Notes: generated by a model not told the origin, from the sequence alone. A stretch of DNA of 64,000 nt from Allofrancisella guangzhouensis (GCF_000815225.1 NZ_CP010427.1:1364001-1428000), one strand, 5' to 3'. Shown: positions 48,608-58,450, counted from the first letter of the stretch. A program made the numbers and translations.

Positions 48608-49777
48608 TTACAACCGCGCCAAAATTTTAGACATATAGGTAATTTCTTTTTCTAAACAAACCTGACTATTACCAACAAAAAAACCGTTATCATGCAAATA
48701 ATCAGCATTTTTTAATTCCCCATAGATGGTGTAATCAAAATACTTAAGAACTTCATTTCGAGTAAAATTACCCGTAACTATAGGTCTGCATTCAATACCA
48801 TTATCTTGTAGTTTTTTGATCACATCTTTTCTACACAAATTTGACTCAGGTCTAATAATTAATGAGAAGCCAAACCATGAGCTATTATCAATATTTTTTT
48901 GGATAATAAAGTCTTTATGGTTTTGAAAAAGTTCTACAAAAAGCTTAGCATTTTTTCTTCTTTGTTCTAAAAATCTAGGTAATTTTTTTAATTGTTCAAT
49001 ACCTATCGCTCCACTCATCTCTACTGGTCTAACATTATAGCCAGGTAAGATAAACCTAAATGATTCCTCAAACCAGTCATCACTTTTCTTGCAAATAAGA
49101 TTTTCTTTTGGAAGGTTTCTAGTCCAGCCATGAGCTCTTAATGAAAGCAGTATATGATATAGCTCCTCATTGTCTGTAACTACAAAACCACCTTCCATAG
49201 TCGCCATATGGTGAGAGAAAAAAGTTGAGAATGTTCCCATAATGCCAAATGTACCGGCTTGCTTGTTATTATATTTAGCCCCCATAGACTCACAGTTATC
49301 TTCAATGTAAAAGATATCTCTGTCTCCAATAATTTTATCAATAGCATCAAAATCATTAGGATTCCCTAAAAGATTAACAACCATAATCATTTTGGTTTTG
49401 TCTGTGATAGCGAATTCAAGAGCATCTAGATCATAATTCAATGTTTCAAGGTCAATATCTACAAACTTAAGTTTTAAACCATACTGCTGTAATGGTGAAT
49501 ATGTAGTCGACCATGAAACTGCTGGAACTATTACTTCATCCCCTTTTTTTAACATAGGATTTTTTGTATAAAATAAAGCTGCTGTAGCTACAAGATTAGC
49601 GGCTGAACCAGAGCTAACCATCACAGCATATTTACTATCCACATATTTACAAAAATCTTCTTCAAACTGCGCAACATAGTCACTCATGCTATACATATCT
49701 TTCTCAATAACCCTATTAATAGCATTTATCTCTTTATCATCCCAGGTTGATGTTGCTAATGGATATTTCTTAATCAT
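48608..49777 (-). CDS. colD: GDP-4-keto-6-deoxy-D-mannose 3-dehydratase (ColD)
   Basis: This 389-residue PLP protein has the DegT/DnrJ/EryC1 fold, but the Schiff-base lysine position is occupied by the first of two histidines in TFFSHHMATMEGG (His189). A histidine at this place is the hallmark of ColD, which removes the C3 hydroxyl of GDP-4-keto-6-deoxy-D-mannose, and separates it from aminotransferases such as perosamine synthase. Further similarity to ColD includes KKGDEVIVPAVSWSTTY and LPGYNVRPVEMSGAIG. It overlaps the upstream reductase gene by eight bases. Confidence 0.9.
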   Translation of the reverse strand: MIKKYPLATSTWDDKEINAINRVIEKDMYSMSDYVAQFEEDFCKYVDSKYAVMVSSGSAANLVATAALFYTKNPMLKKGDEVIVPAVSWSTTYSPLQQYGLKLKFVDIDLETLNYDLDALEFAITDKTKMIMVVNLLGNPNDFDAIDKIIGDRDIFYIEDNCESMGAKYNNKQAGTFGIMGTFSTFFSHHMATMEGGFVVTDNEELYHILLSLRAHGWTRNLPKENLICKKSDDWFEESFRFILPGYNVRPVEMSGAIGIEQLKKLPRFLEQRRKNAKLFVELFQNHKDFIIQKNIDNSSWFGFSLIIRPESNLCRKDVIKKLQDNGIECRPIVTGNFTRNEVLKYFDYTIYGELKNADYLHDNGFFVGNSQVCLEKEITYMSKILARL

Positions 49778-50699
49778 TTAGAACCTCTTTTAAGTAATAA
49801 TCATATGTTCTTTTTATACCATCTTTTAATGAAATTTTATGCTTCCAACCAAATCTATCAAGTAAAGTATCATCTATTAGCTTTTGCCTCATACCAACAG
49901 GTTTCGATAAATCATGCTTAAATTTACCTGAAAAACCAATTATTTCGGCAATTGTTTGATAATATTCATCAATACTAAAATCAAAGCCTAACCCCACATT
50001 GATATTTTGAGGCATAGAATCTATATTTTCTAATGCATAGTATGTAAAATTTGCCAAATCTTCAGCAAACATAAACTCTCGTCTGGCCTTACCATCACCC
50101 CATATTTCAATAATACCTATATTATTAACCTTTGCTTGATGAACTTTTTTAATAACTGCAGGTATCATATGAGACTTATTATCTTCAAAACTATCGTATC
50201 TACCATATAAGTTACATGGAACAATAGTTTTATAGTTATAATCTGGGTTTTCTTTATTTACATATTCACACAGCCTAGTTGAAAATATTTTAGAAATTGC
50301 ATAACCTTCATTTGTTGGCTCTAACTCACCTTTTAAAATACTCTCCTCTTTTAATGGATTTTTAGCATCCCTGGGATACATACATGAACTTCCCATGTTA
50401 AGAAAGTTCCTTACCCCATTTTCAAAAGCGGAAATTATAATATTATGCCCCATTAATGTATTTTGAGAGATAAACTTAACAGGACTATTAATATTCGCCT
50501 GAATACCTCCAACTATACCAGCACAATGAATTATAATATCCGGCTTATTAGATTTTATATAAGTATCTACATCACTAATATCTAATAAATTAAGTTCTCG
50601 GCTTGATGGACTAATAATCTCATATTCATATGCTTTGTGGAACTCTAAAATATTTCGCCCCACCATACCAGAAGATCCAGTTATTAAAATTTTTTTCAT
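49770..50699 (-). CDS. colC: GDP-L-colitose synthase / GDP-L-fucose synthase-like epimerase-reductase
   Basis: This 309-residue SDR protein has the Rossmann GSSGMVGRN and a Tyr-Lys pair in EGYAISKIF, with SSCMYP upstream, all typical of GDP-fucose synthase and ColC. The segment YEIISPSSRELNLLD and its pairing with colD favour ColC, which epimerises C5 and reduces C4 of the ColD product. A dual role in GDP-fucose synthesis is possible. The frame is open to 50720, but the ATG at 50699 follows AAGAGAAC and gives the standard Rossmann start. Confidence 0.8.
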   Translation of the reverse strand: MKKILITGSSGMVGRNILEFHKAYEYEIISPSSRELNLLDISDVDTYIKSNKPDIIIHCAGIVGGIQANINSPVKFISQNTLMGHNIIISAFENGVRNFLNMGSSCMYPRDAKNPLKEESILKGELEPTNEGYAISKIFSTRLCEYVNKENPDYNYKTIVPCNLYGRYDSFEDNKSHMIPAVIKKVHQAKVNNIGIIEIWGDGKARREFMFAEDLANFTYYALENIDSMPQNINVGLGFDFSIDEYYQTIAEIIGFSGKFKHDLSKPVGMRQKLIDDTLLDRFGWKHKISLKDGIKRTYDYYLKEVLND

Positions 50700-50712
50700 A
50701 GTAGTTCTCTTT

Positions 50713-51861
50713 TTACTCATAATAGCTCATAATCTGATAACCGCCCTCTTTAAGATATACATCTTTAGTTACCATTTTTAAATCTGAAGCCATCATGTCA
50801 TCAACTAAATCTTTAAGATCATATTCTCTATTCCAGCCCAACTTCTTCTCAGCTTTAGTAGGATCCCCAATTAACAGATCAACTTCTGTAGGTCTAAAGT
50901 ATCTAGGGTCAACACAAACAAGTTCTTGACCAATAGATAGGTGGTTAAGGTCTAAACTTAATACTTTTACTCTATCAAAGTTAATAGACTCAATAACTCC
51001 TACTTCATCAACACCTTCTTTTTCGAACTTCAAATTGATACCTGCGTATTTAAATGATAACTTAACAAAATCTCTAACTGTAGTTGTTTGACCTGTTGCA
51101 ATAACCCAGTCTTCAGGCTTATCTGCTTGCAAGATCATCCACATCATTCTGACATAATCTTTAGCATGCCCCCAGTCTCTTTTCGCATCTAAATTACCCA
51201 AATATAATTTTTCTTGTAAATTTAAAGCTATTTTAGAAGCAGCTCTTGTGATCTTACGTGTAACAAATGTTTCTCCCCTTACTGGAGACTCATGGTTAAA
51301 TAAGATTCCATTACAAGCATATACGCCATATGCTTCACGATAATTAATAGTTATCCAATATGCATACAACTTTGCTACTGCATATGGCGAGCGCGGATAA
51401 AATGGTGTGGTTTCACTCTGAGGAATTTCTTGCACTTTACCATATAATTCAGAAGTGCTAGCTTGATATATTCTTGTCTTTTTCTCGAGTCCTAAAAGCC
51501 TTACCGCTTCAAGTATTCTAAGAGTTCCTGTAGCATCAGCATTAGCTACATATTCTGGCATTTCAAAACTAACATGAACATGACTCATTGCGGCCAGATT
51601 ATATATCTCATCCGGTTTAACATTGGCAATAATTCTTGTTAGGTTCATAGAATCAGTCATATCACCATAATGTAATACAAAGTTTAGATTTTCAGTATGG
51701 GGATCCTGATATAAATGATCTATCCTATCAGTATTAAAGAGAGAACTTCTTCTTTTTATCCCATGTACTTCATAACCTTTTTTCAAAAGAAACTCAGCCA
51801 GATAAGAACCATCTTGACCTGTAATACCTGTTATTAGTGCTACTTTTTTATTAATTGACAT
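50713..51861 (-). CDS. gmd: GDP-mannose 4,6-dehydratase
   Basis: This 382-residue SDR enzyme converts GDP-D-mannose to GDP-4-keto-6-deoxy-D-mannose, the common precursor of fucose, colitose and perosamine. It has [19 protein letters not shown], the active-site [12 protein letters not shown] with Tyr and Lys, and [15 protein letters not shown], all classic for GMD. It is the first gene of the minus-strand operon and has a good promoter immediately upstream. Confidence 0.96.
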   Translation of the reverse strand: MSINKKVALITGITGQDGSYLAEFLLKKGYEVHGIKRRSSLFNTDRIDHLYQDPHTENLNFVLHYGDMTDSMNLTRIIANVKPDEIYNLAAMSHVHVSFEMPEYVANADATGTLRILEAVRLLGLEKKTRIYQASTSELYGKVQEIPQSETTPFYPRSPYAVAKLYAYWITINYREAYGVYACNGILFNHESPVRGETFVTRKITRAASKIALNLQEKLYLGNLDAKRDWGHAKDYVRMMWMILQADKPEDWVIATGQTTTVRDFVKLSFKYAGINLKFEKEGVDEVGVIESINFDRVKVLSLDLNHLSIGQELVCVDPRYFRPTEVDLLIGDPTKAEKKLGWNREYDLKDLVDDMMASDLKMVTKDVYLKEGGYQIMSYYE

Positions 51862-51938
51862 AATTTATTCCTTTAGTAAAATATTTCTTCTTTTTTTAAA
51901 CTTTCACTAGTAAAAATAATTTGACTTAAACCATTTCT

Positions 51939-51966
51939 ATTGATTATCATTTAGGTAACAAATATA
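51939..51966 (-). promoter_or_regulatory. Promoter region of the gmd operon
   Basis: On the minus strand TTGATA is followed after 16 bases by GATAAT, upstream of gmd. On the plus strand the same spacer carries TTGACT with a 17-base gap to TTATCA, upstream of the GT25 gene. The 121-base spacer is thus probably a divergent promoter region. Confidence 0.45.
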
Positions 51967-51982
51967 TCAAAAAAAAAGTATA

Positions 51983-52801
51983 ATGAAAATGTTTAAAGTC
52001 TTTGTTATTAACCTCGCTAAAGATATTGAAAGAAGAAAATACATAGAAAATCATTTAAATGAAAAAGGTCTTGTTTATGAGCTGATAGAAGGCGTGTATG
52101 GAAAAGACTTTTCAGAGGATGAAATTAATAAAATTGCAGATCTAAAGCTCTCCTATAAAAAAATGGGGAAAACAATCTCAATTAATGAAATAGGCTGCTC
52201 ATTAAGTCACCAAAAAATATATAAGAAAATCGTATCTGAAAACTTAGAGGGAGCATTTATTATAGAAGATGATGCTATGTTTTGTTCCAATATAAATATG
52301 ATTTTTACTTCTATACATATTAATAGAAGTAAATTTAAAAGTAATTGTTGGTTAGGGCTGTTTAAATCATATATAGATATGAAAAATAAAGTCTTTGATA
52401 TAGACAAAAATTTTAGCGTATATGAAAGTCCTAGAGTAAGGTGTACTATAGCTTACTATATAGATAATCTAGCTGCACAAAACTTACTACAGTATAATAA
52501 AAAAATCATATACGTTGCAGATTGGTTCTTTGGAAAATATTTGAATAAATTAAACCTATATGCAATAAATGAAGCATGTGTCATGCCTAACCCATCCTTC
52601 GAATCAACAATTGGCGAAACTAGAAAAAAAGAACTTAATATGTTAAAAGCTATTTATATCTACTTTAGAAAAACATACAAAAGAATGTACTATTATAAGT
52701 ACAACTTTGGTATGCTAACAGGTAGATATAAGAAAACTCAACTCAGTGATGAATTATTAAAAATTAAAAAGAGCCTTAATCTTACAAATGCTAGATTGTA
52801 G
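51983..52801 (+). CDS. GT25-family LPS glycosyltransferase
   Basis: This 272-residue protein starts MFKVFVINLAKDIERRKYIE and has the GT25 acidic motif GAFIIEDDAMF, typical of LPS-core galactosyl- or glucosyltransferases such as LgtB/LpsA. It transfers a hexose to a lipooligosaccharide. Its last two codons and stop codon lie in the terminal inverted repeat of an IS30 remnant, so the original C terminus has been replaced or trimmed by the insertion. The core fold appears complete. Confidence 0.82.
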   Translation: MKMFKVFVINLAKDIERRKYIENHLNEKGLVYELIEGVYGKDFSEDEINKIADLKLSYKKMGKTISINEIGCSLSHQKIYKKIVSENLEGAFIIEDDAMFCSNINMIFTSIHINRSKFKSNCWLGLFKSYIDMKNKVFDIDKNFSVYESPRVRCTIAYYIDNLAAQNLLQYNKKIIYVADWFFGKYLNKLNLYAINEACVMPNPSFESTIGETRKKELNMLKAIYIYFRKTYKRMYYYKYNFGMLTGRYKKTQLSDELLKIKKSLNLTNARL

Positions 52802-52846
52802 TCTCAATGTTTATACTGATTCCGAAATGTACTTCATCAGTAAGTT
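52790..52846 (-). mobile_element. IS30 right-end remnant
   Basis: GCTAGATTGTAGTCTCAATG and the following bases to about 52846 are the reverse complement of the right end of the intact IS30 element (3' end of its transposase and inverted repeat). It supplies the stop codon of the GT25 gene. Confidence 0.85.
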
Positions 52847-52937
52847 TATGATTATTGGGCATGTTGAAATCTAAATCTGACAATTGCAAATTTTGTTAAA
52901 ATATGTGTAGTAAAAAGTTACTGAAATTTATTTAGCT

Positions 52938-53745
52938 ATGAATCAAATAGAAATGATAAGTCTTAATGACTTAGTATCGAGGAATCATACCTATCGTAAG
53001 TTTGTATCGATTTGGAATTTTAAAAATGTTGCTAAGAAATTAAAGAAGTTTGAAAAAGACAACCCCTATAAAGGTTATGGAATGCTACGTTTATTTAAAT
53101 GCTTACTGTTACAGTTTATGGAAGATCTTAGCGATAGAGAATTAGAGAAATATCTACAAGAAAATACCGCAGCAAAATGGTTTTGTGAATTCACGTTATC
53201 AGAAAAAACACCCGATCATAGTGTATTTAATTTTTAATGATTTAAGAAATCAATTAAAACAAGAAGGCTTTATCAATGAAGTTTTTAGTTTTGTTGATGC
53301 TAGTCATCTAATAGCTAAAGCTAATCTTTGGAAAGAAAGAGATAAAGCTATCAAAGAGAAATATGAAAAGTTAAATAATGAAATACTACCCAAAGTAGCT
53401 ACAGATAAGCAAGCCCGTATAGGCTGTAAAGGTAAAGACAAATTTTGGTATGGCTATAAGAAACATGCTAGTGTAGATATGCAAAGTGGTCTGATTAATA
53501 AAGTAGCTGTGACACCTGCAAATGTTACAGATGCAAAGGGTATAAAATATGTTTGCCCTGATGGAGGTGCTATTTATGCTGATAAAGGTTACTGTACAAA
53601 ATATGCCAATAAAACTGCCAAAGATAACTCTTTTGATCTTAAAGAAATAAAGAAGAATAATGAGAAAGTTGAAACCATGTCTGTGAATCTCACATTTGGT
53701 TTGAGGTTTAATTTGATTACAGGAATTTATAATTTCGAGCTCTAG
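52938..53745 (+). pseudogene. IS5-family transposase, frameshifted and fused to an IS427-like tail
   Basis: The first part (99 codons) has the IS5-type N-terminal region NPYKGYGMLRLFKCLLLQFMEDLSDRELEKYL in frame. It shifts frame in a T run near 53232. The continuing frame has FVDASHLIAKANLWKERDKA and GAIYADKGYC, which carry two of the three catalytic acidic residues. From about 53697 the sequence becomes the 3' end of the IS427-like element (FGLRFNLITGIYNFEL, then GGTTATGCAAGAGGTC). The third catalytic residue is lost, so it cannot be active. Confidence 0.8.
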
Positions 53746-53833
53746 GTCGGTTATGCAAGAGGTCTAATGGTAAAAAGTTCTAAAACAGACCCTATTTTTT
53801 TTCAATTAGCTCACAATTCAAATAAAAAAATAC

Positions 53834-55723
53834 CTATCTACGTAGAATAATTCCTATTAAAAACCTTAGCAATAAACTAATTATATTAATAGTAAATACT
53901 ATTAACCATAATAATAAAGATATAGCTACTGTACCTGTGGCAAAACCGTAATATCTAATAACTAGTATAGCAATTGATATTGCTAAGATAAAAAGTGTTA
54001 ATCCTAAATATCTGATAAATCCTCTTACATATTTCATCCAAATTAAAATTGGTATAAGCATCAGTATCATTATAGATATAGTGGTAGTAGTTGGTGGCAA
54101 TGTATCTATCACACCAGGTAATATTAGACAAGGAATTAACCTTATATCTTGAGGCATTTGCGCATATCCAATATCCGTATTATCTGGCTCTATTATCTGG
54201 GTTGGTGTAGATGTCTTAATTATTGCCCCTTGATTATCTTTATATTTAATCTCAATAAAAGCACTTTGCCAATCCGTACTTGTAATAGGAACTTTTGCAT
54301 TGCCTTGAAATATACCTGAAGATAATTTATTTAACGGAACTACAATCGGCATGTATATACCAGCTTTACTTAGAGGATCTTTAATTGCTTGATATCTAGT
54401 CATACAAGTATATCTAAAATCTCTAGCTATATGGTTTTTAGCTAAATATAAAGTAGCTTCGATACCTGTCATTGCACAATTAGGGCACTTGTATGTTATA
54501 TCAAAATTATAGTAATTCTCCTTTTTTACAATTTTAGTATCTAATGTAGGTAGTTTTTCATTATTATCAAGATGTGAAATAAAAAAGTCATAACCTTCAA
54601 AAAATAAATCTGGTGCTAAAAATGTTCTATGTCCACTATTTACTATGCTTCTTTGTAAATTTTGATCTCCGTTTAGTCTACTAAAATATGCATAGGTGCC
54701 ATCTGGTAGAAAAAAATCATCTCCACTAGCATTAATGATATATTTAGGGATTGATGTCCTTGATTTAAAACTAGAGTCATCAATATAGCTATAAGGATCA
54801 ATAATATTGATTAAAGTATGCATGTTTTGATTTTCTTTTTCAGTAAAGTTTTTAAAATTTGTAAGTCCGAATATATAGTAAGGCAACATGGCAAAAGGCC
54901 ATCTTTGTCCATAAAAATTATTGATATTATCAAACTGTTTTATAGCATTTAATATGTTAATTACTACTGGTATTATTCCTGTTACTCTATTATCCATTAA
55001 GGACGTCATCCAAGTAGTCCATCCGCGTTTTGATTCTCCTGAGAGTATAAATTTTTGTATATTAATACCTTTGTTTTTAAGCATTTCTGTTATCCAATCC
55101 ATAGTCTCAATAGTTGCAACACTCATTGGAATATGTAATGGAAAGTACAAATATTTATTAGGATTTTTTAGGAACTTATCCCAAGTATAAGCAATAATAA
55201 AATCTTCTTGAAATAAAGGAAGTCCTTCAAGTGGTTGATTAGGTATTTGATACAGTCTAATAACAACTGATTTTGTTTTTTCAGCTAGTTTTGCAAATTT
55301 ATCATTAGGCTTGGCGTAGTCTCTATCTATGATAGGATTTTCACCTAAATACATCTGAATAATTGCAGTATCAGAGCTCACATTTTTTGGTACATAAACT
55401 TGCACTAAGTGTTCCCAAGTAGTTGATGGTAAATCATAAAAACTTTTAGGGTTATCTTTTGAGTACCATGGCCATTTTACTGTAGAAATAATATCTTGAT
55501 ACATAGTAGTATTTGTTCCATCAACTTTTATTGTTGGAAGCTCTTTTAATAATTCAGGTTTTTGATATAAAACCTCTTTGGCACAATTTAGTACTTTATG
55601 CTGATTTTCTGGTTTAAGTAATTCAGTATGATCATTACATATTTCTGAATTAGATATCTCAGAAGAAACTCCAGCTGAATAAATAAAGAAAGCTATAAAA
55701 AATAAAAAAAATCTTCTAAACAT
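53834..55723 (-). CDS. PhoPQ-activated pathogenicity-related (PqaA) family hydrolase with membrane tail
   Basis: This 629-residue protein has a signal peptide (MFRRFFLFFIAFFIYSAGVSS), an alpha/beta-hydrolase domain of the PqaA family, and three C-terminal membrane segments (about 550-629). The family motifs include YLPLH-type YLYFPLHIPMSVATIETMDW and the nucleophile Ser231 in LSGESKRGWTTWMTS, plus INASGDDFFLPDGT. It would be anchored with the hydrolase domain outside the cytoplasm. The Salmonella homologue is PhoP-regulated; the substrate is not known. It stands between two IS clusters. Confidence 0.83.
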   Translation of the reverse strand: MFRRFFLFFIAFFIYSAGVSSEISNSEICNDHTELLKPENQHKVLNCAKEVLYQKPELLKELPTIKVDGTNTTMYQDIISTVKWPWYSKDNPKSFYDLPSTTWEHLVQVYVPKNVSSDTAIIQMYLGENPIIDRDYAKPNDKFAKLAEKTKSVVIRLYQIPNQPLEGLPLFQEDFIIAYTWDKFLKNPNKYLYFPLHIPMSVATIETMDWITEMLKNKGINIQKFILSGESKRGWTTWMTSLMDNRVTGIIPVVINILNAIKQFDNINNFYGQRWPFAMLPYYIFGLTNFKNFTEKENQNMHTLINIIDPYSYIDDSSFKSRTSIPKYIINASGDDFFLPDGTYAYFSRLNGDQNLQRSIVNSGHRTFLAPDLFFEGYDFFISHLDNNEKLPTLDTKIVKKENYYNFDITYKCPNCAMTGIEATLYLAKNHIARDFRYTCMTRYQAIKDPLSKAGIYMPIVVPLNKLSSGIFQGNAKVPITSTDWQSAFIEIKYKDNQGAIIKTSTPTQIIEPDNTDIGYAQMPQDIRLIPCLILPGVIDTLPPTTTTISIMILMLIPILIWMKYVRGFIRYLGLTLFILAISIAILVIRYYGFATGTVAISLLLWLIVFTINIISLLLRFLIGIILRR

Positions 55724-55753
55724 GTTAAAATCCCTCTGTTTTTTAAAAAATTA

Positions 55754-55954
55754 TCAAGATGCTTTAATAAAATTCTTCAAACCATAATTTCTATCAAAGC
55801 CAAAGCTCCAATACCATAACAAGAACATATGAACAAGCCGGTATTCTAAACGAAATATAACAGGACTATTATCGATAGACTTATCACTATCATAAGTTAT
55901 AGCAAAGTATATTATTAAAACTATTATTATAGTAGTTATGATTAATGAAAACAT
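55754..55954 (-). CDS. Small putative membrane protein
   Basis: This 66-residue open frame has one hydrophobic helix at the N terminus (FSLIITTIIIVLIIYFAIT) and a basic/aromatic tail (LVHMFLLWYWSFGFDRNYG). It lies 30 bases upstream of the PqaA-family gene on the same strand and could be cotranscribed. The ribosome binding site is weak. It may be a real small gene or a fragment of one broken by the neighbouring IS elements. Confidence 0.4.
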   Translation of the reverse strand: MFSLIITTIIIVLIIYFAITYDSDKSIDNSPVIFRLEYRLVHMFLLWYWSFGFDRNYGLKNFIKAS

Positions 55955-56221
55955 TTTTATTGTTAAAGATGTTTTAGTTCCAAATGTTCTTTCTTGGGAG
56001 ATCTAAGATTATAATCAAGTATCGTAAACCAAAATTGTGCTATTGTCAAAGACTGTTGAATTAAACTTCCGAAAACGTTTTAAATTTGCTAGATTATAGT
56101 CTCAATGTTTATACTGATTCCGAAATGTACTTCATTAGGAGTTAAGTAATTTAAACATTTTTTAGGTCTATTATTCAAGTCAATTTGCAATTTTCTAAGG
56201 TACTGATGAGAGATATTACTA

Positions 56222-57417
56222 ACTGGAGTTACGGACTTTTGCCCTATAGTTAAAGCGAAAAAGTTTTCTATGTGTTAATTTATAGTTACATCAACGAAGT
56301 TATGTTCTAAAAATGAAACAACGTGAATTAGCGAATTTATATACTGAATATTTGTTATGCCAAAATTCCCAAGCAAGTGCGACAGAGTGTTCAAGTATGT
56401 TAGATGAACTAGTAAAACATGATAGTTTTTCCAGGATGTTAAAAGTTGGTAGCTATGAGAGTAAATATGTCTGGTTAAAAGGTAAAGGCATTTTAAAAAC
56501 TTACAAAGATAAGCCAAAGATATTATCTATAGACAATACAATAAGTCCTAAATCTGATAGTAAGGTCAATGAGGTAGTAAACTGGTTTTATGACCATTCT
56601 GTAGGCAGAGCAGTTAAAGGCATAAATCTTATTAGTGCTTTAATCCATGTTGGAGATGCTAATATTCCTGTAGGCTTTGAAGTACAAACTAAGGAAAACT
56701 TTGTAGTAGAAAAAGATAAAGCAGGTAGAGAACGTCTAAAGCGTAAAGCACGCTATACAATTAATGAACTGGCAAGAAAACTGGTATTGAAAATTATTAA
56801 AAATTTCTCTAGTTTTGATTATGTAGTAGCTGATAGGTATTTTGCTTCTAAAGATAATTTAAGATTTTTTAACAAACATAAACTCTCGTATGTAATAGGT
56901 ATAGCGAATAATCGTTTAGTTGCTAAGAGTAAAGCTAATGCTCTTGCTGGTAACTACTGTAGGTTAGATGAATTAGGATTGCTAGAAAATGAGACTATAA
57001 AAATTTATTTAAAAGATATAAAATATAGTCTTGTGGTTACTCGCCAAGTCTTCAAAAACGGAGACAATTCAACAGGTGAGATTTATTTAATTACTAATGA
57101 TCTGAACCTAGAGAGTAACCACATAAAAGATATCTATCAAAAAAGATGGAATATAGAAGTTTATCATCGAAGTATAAAACAAAATGCTAGTCTTGCTAAA
57201 TCACCTACATCTATAGCTGTCACGCAACTTAACCACATAGGGCTTTCTATAGGGGCTTATTGTGAGCTTGAAAAATTAAAACTTGTATCAAATAAAAACC
57301 ACTATGCTTTAAAAAGAAAAATGTTAATCGCCGCCAATCAAGCTAGCCATAGGGAAATTATAAAAATGAAAAAGATATTCAAAATGACTGCTTAAAACAA
57401 AAGTCCGTAACTCCAGT
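56222..57417 (+). mobile_element. Intact IS4-family insertion sequence
   Basis: This 1196-bp element has perfect terminal inverted repeats (ACTGGAGTTACGGACTTTTG at the left end, its complement at the right end) and a 5-base target duplication TACTA (56217-56221 and 57418-57422). It is inserted in the IS30 remnant. One intact transposase gene fills it. Confidence 0.92.
56313..57395 (+). CDS. IS4-family transposase
   Basis: This is an intact 360-residue DDE transposase. Catalytic Asp residues are in ILSIDNTISP and VVADRYFASK. The IS4 signature Y-2-R-3-E-6-K is perfect in YQKRWNIEVYHRSIK, which contains the catalytic Glu. A beta-strand insertion domain lies between the second Asp and the Glu as usual for the family. 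It appears functional. Confidence 0.93.
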   Translation: MKQRELANLYTEYLLCQNSQASATECSSMLDELVKHDSFSRMLKVGSYESKYVWLKGKGILKTYKDKPKILSIDNTISPKSDSKVNEVVNWFYDHSVGRAVKGINLISALIHVGDANIPVGFEVQTKENFVVEKDKAGRERLKRKARYTINELARKLVLKIIKNFSSFDYVVADRYFASKDNLRFFNKHKLSYVIGIANNRLVAKSKANALAGNYCRLDELGLLENETIKIYLKDIKYSLVVTRQVFKNGDNSTGEIYLITNDLNLESNHIKDIYQKRWNIEVYHRSIKQNASLAKSPTSIAVTQLNHIGLSIGAYCELEKLKLVSNKNHYALKRKMLIAANQASHREIIKMKKIFKMTA

Positions 57418-57517
57418 TACTAAAATCAGTACCTTTAGGAGTAAATTCAGTCTCAAATTAATGGGTGACTGTCAGATCAAGTTTGAGCTACTACAGCTAT
57501 ACCTTCATGCTTTAATA

Positions 57518-58450
57518 GACCTCTTGCATAACCAATCTAGAGCTCGAAATTATAAATTCCAGCAATCAAATTAAACCTCAAACCAAATCTTTTTCTTCTG
57601 TTTCTATAACGATCGGCAATAATTTTAAATCGCTTAACCATGCCGATGACATTTTCATTCACCACTCTTTGACTAGCAAATTTTTGGTTTTTCTTTTTAT
57701 CCTCTTTTATCAAAGGATTTTTCTTAGTCTTCTTCTTTGGTAACTGAGATTTGTTATGCAACTTTTGTATGCCTTGATATCCAGTATCAGTAATGGCTTT
57801 TATATCAGCATGTATTTTGGTTTTGGATTCTTTAAACAGCCTAAAATCATGACGCTTGCCATTTGAAAACGCTGTGCATATCACTGCTTTAGTTTTCTTA
57901 TCAACTACAACCTGAGTCTTTAAAGTATGCCTTCTCTTCTTGCCAGAGTAAAACTGCTTTTGTTTGTTGTTGCGGTTCCTTAATACGCTTCTTATTCTTT
58001 ACTCTTTTTTTGGGCGCTGGCAAGGTGTTTCTGTCGCATCTATCAGTACAACCTCATAGTCAACGTCACTTTTTAATAATGCCTTACGTCCAGGCAATGA
58101 GAATTGCCCATCTTTAATCAGAGTATCTTCAACCCAACGTATATTACGATAACAAGCACTTTCACTTAGACCATAGCTGCGTGAAATATGGAAATATGTT
58201 CTATATTCGCGTAAGTATTCCAGCGCCATAAGCAGCATATCTTCTATAGACAATTTATTCGGCTTACCTCCTTGTGCTTTTAATTGGACTTGCGCTTCTT
58301 TTAATATCTTTGTCATGACAGTAAAAGTAGTGCGTTTAACACCTGTAAGTCTACGGAATCCTTCTGGTGACTCATCTTTAATCTGCTCAAATTTCATCAA
58401 CATCATTACAATAAAAAGTTTAACCAATTCAGCAGGTTATGCAAGAGGTC
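57518..58450 (-). mobile_element. IS427-like (IS5-group) insertion sequence
   Basis: This 933-bp element is bounded by GACCTCTTGCATAACC and its inverted copy GGTTATGCAAGAGGTC, each flanked by TA. Partial copies occur at 1546-1666 and at the end of the IS5 pseudogene near 53697-53782. It carries a transposase gene interrupted by one stop codon. Confidence 0.88.
57537..58427 (-). pseudogene. IS427-like transposase interrupted by an in-frame stop
   Basis: The two open pieces (58427 to 57999, and 57884 down to 57537) lie in the same reading frame. The first ends VVLIDATETPCQRPKKE and TAA; the frame continues NKQKQFYSGKKRRHTLKTQ and DKKTKAVICTAFS to the end. In related transposases RPKK runs almost directly into QK-YSGKK, so about 14 codons including the stop look inserted. 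The catalytic first Asp (LIDATET) and a later DTGYQG segment are present. Confidence 0.82.

Larger units (their letters stand above)
56088..57517 (-). mobile_element. IS30 remnant, internally deleted and split by an IS4-family element
   Basis: From the right-end repeat at 56088 to 56221, the reverse complement matches the 3' half of the IS30 transposase gene. The match resumes at 57418 (ACTAAAATCAGTACC), then diverges from about 57440 to 57490. It picks up again with AGCTATACCTTCATGC, which corresponds to a more 5' part of the same gene. An internal deletion is therefore likely. It is cut at 57518 by the IS427-like element. Confidence 0.75.

Noticed and set aside
48608-49777. Perosamine synthase (GDP-4-keto-6-deoxymannose 4-aminotransferase)
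   Set aside because: The PLP lysine position holds a histidine, which fits the 3-dehydratase ColD and not an aminotransferase.
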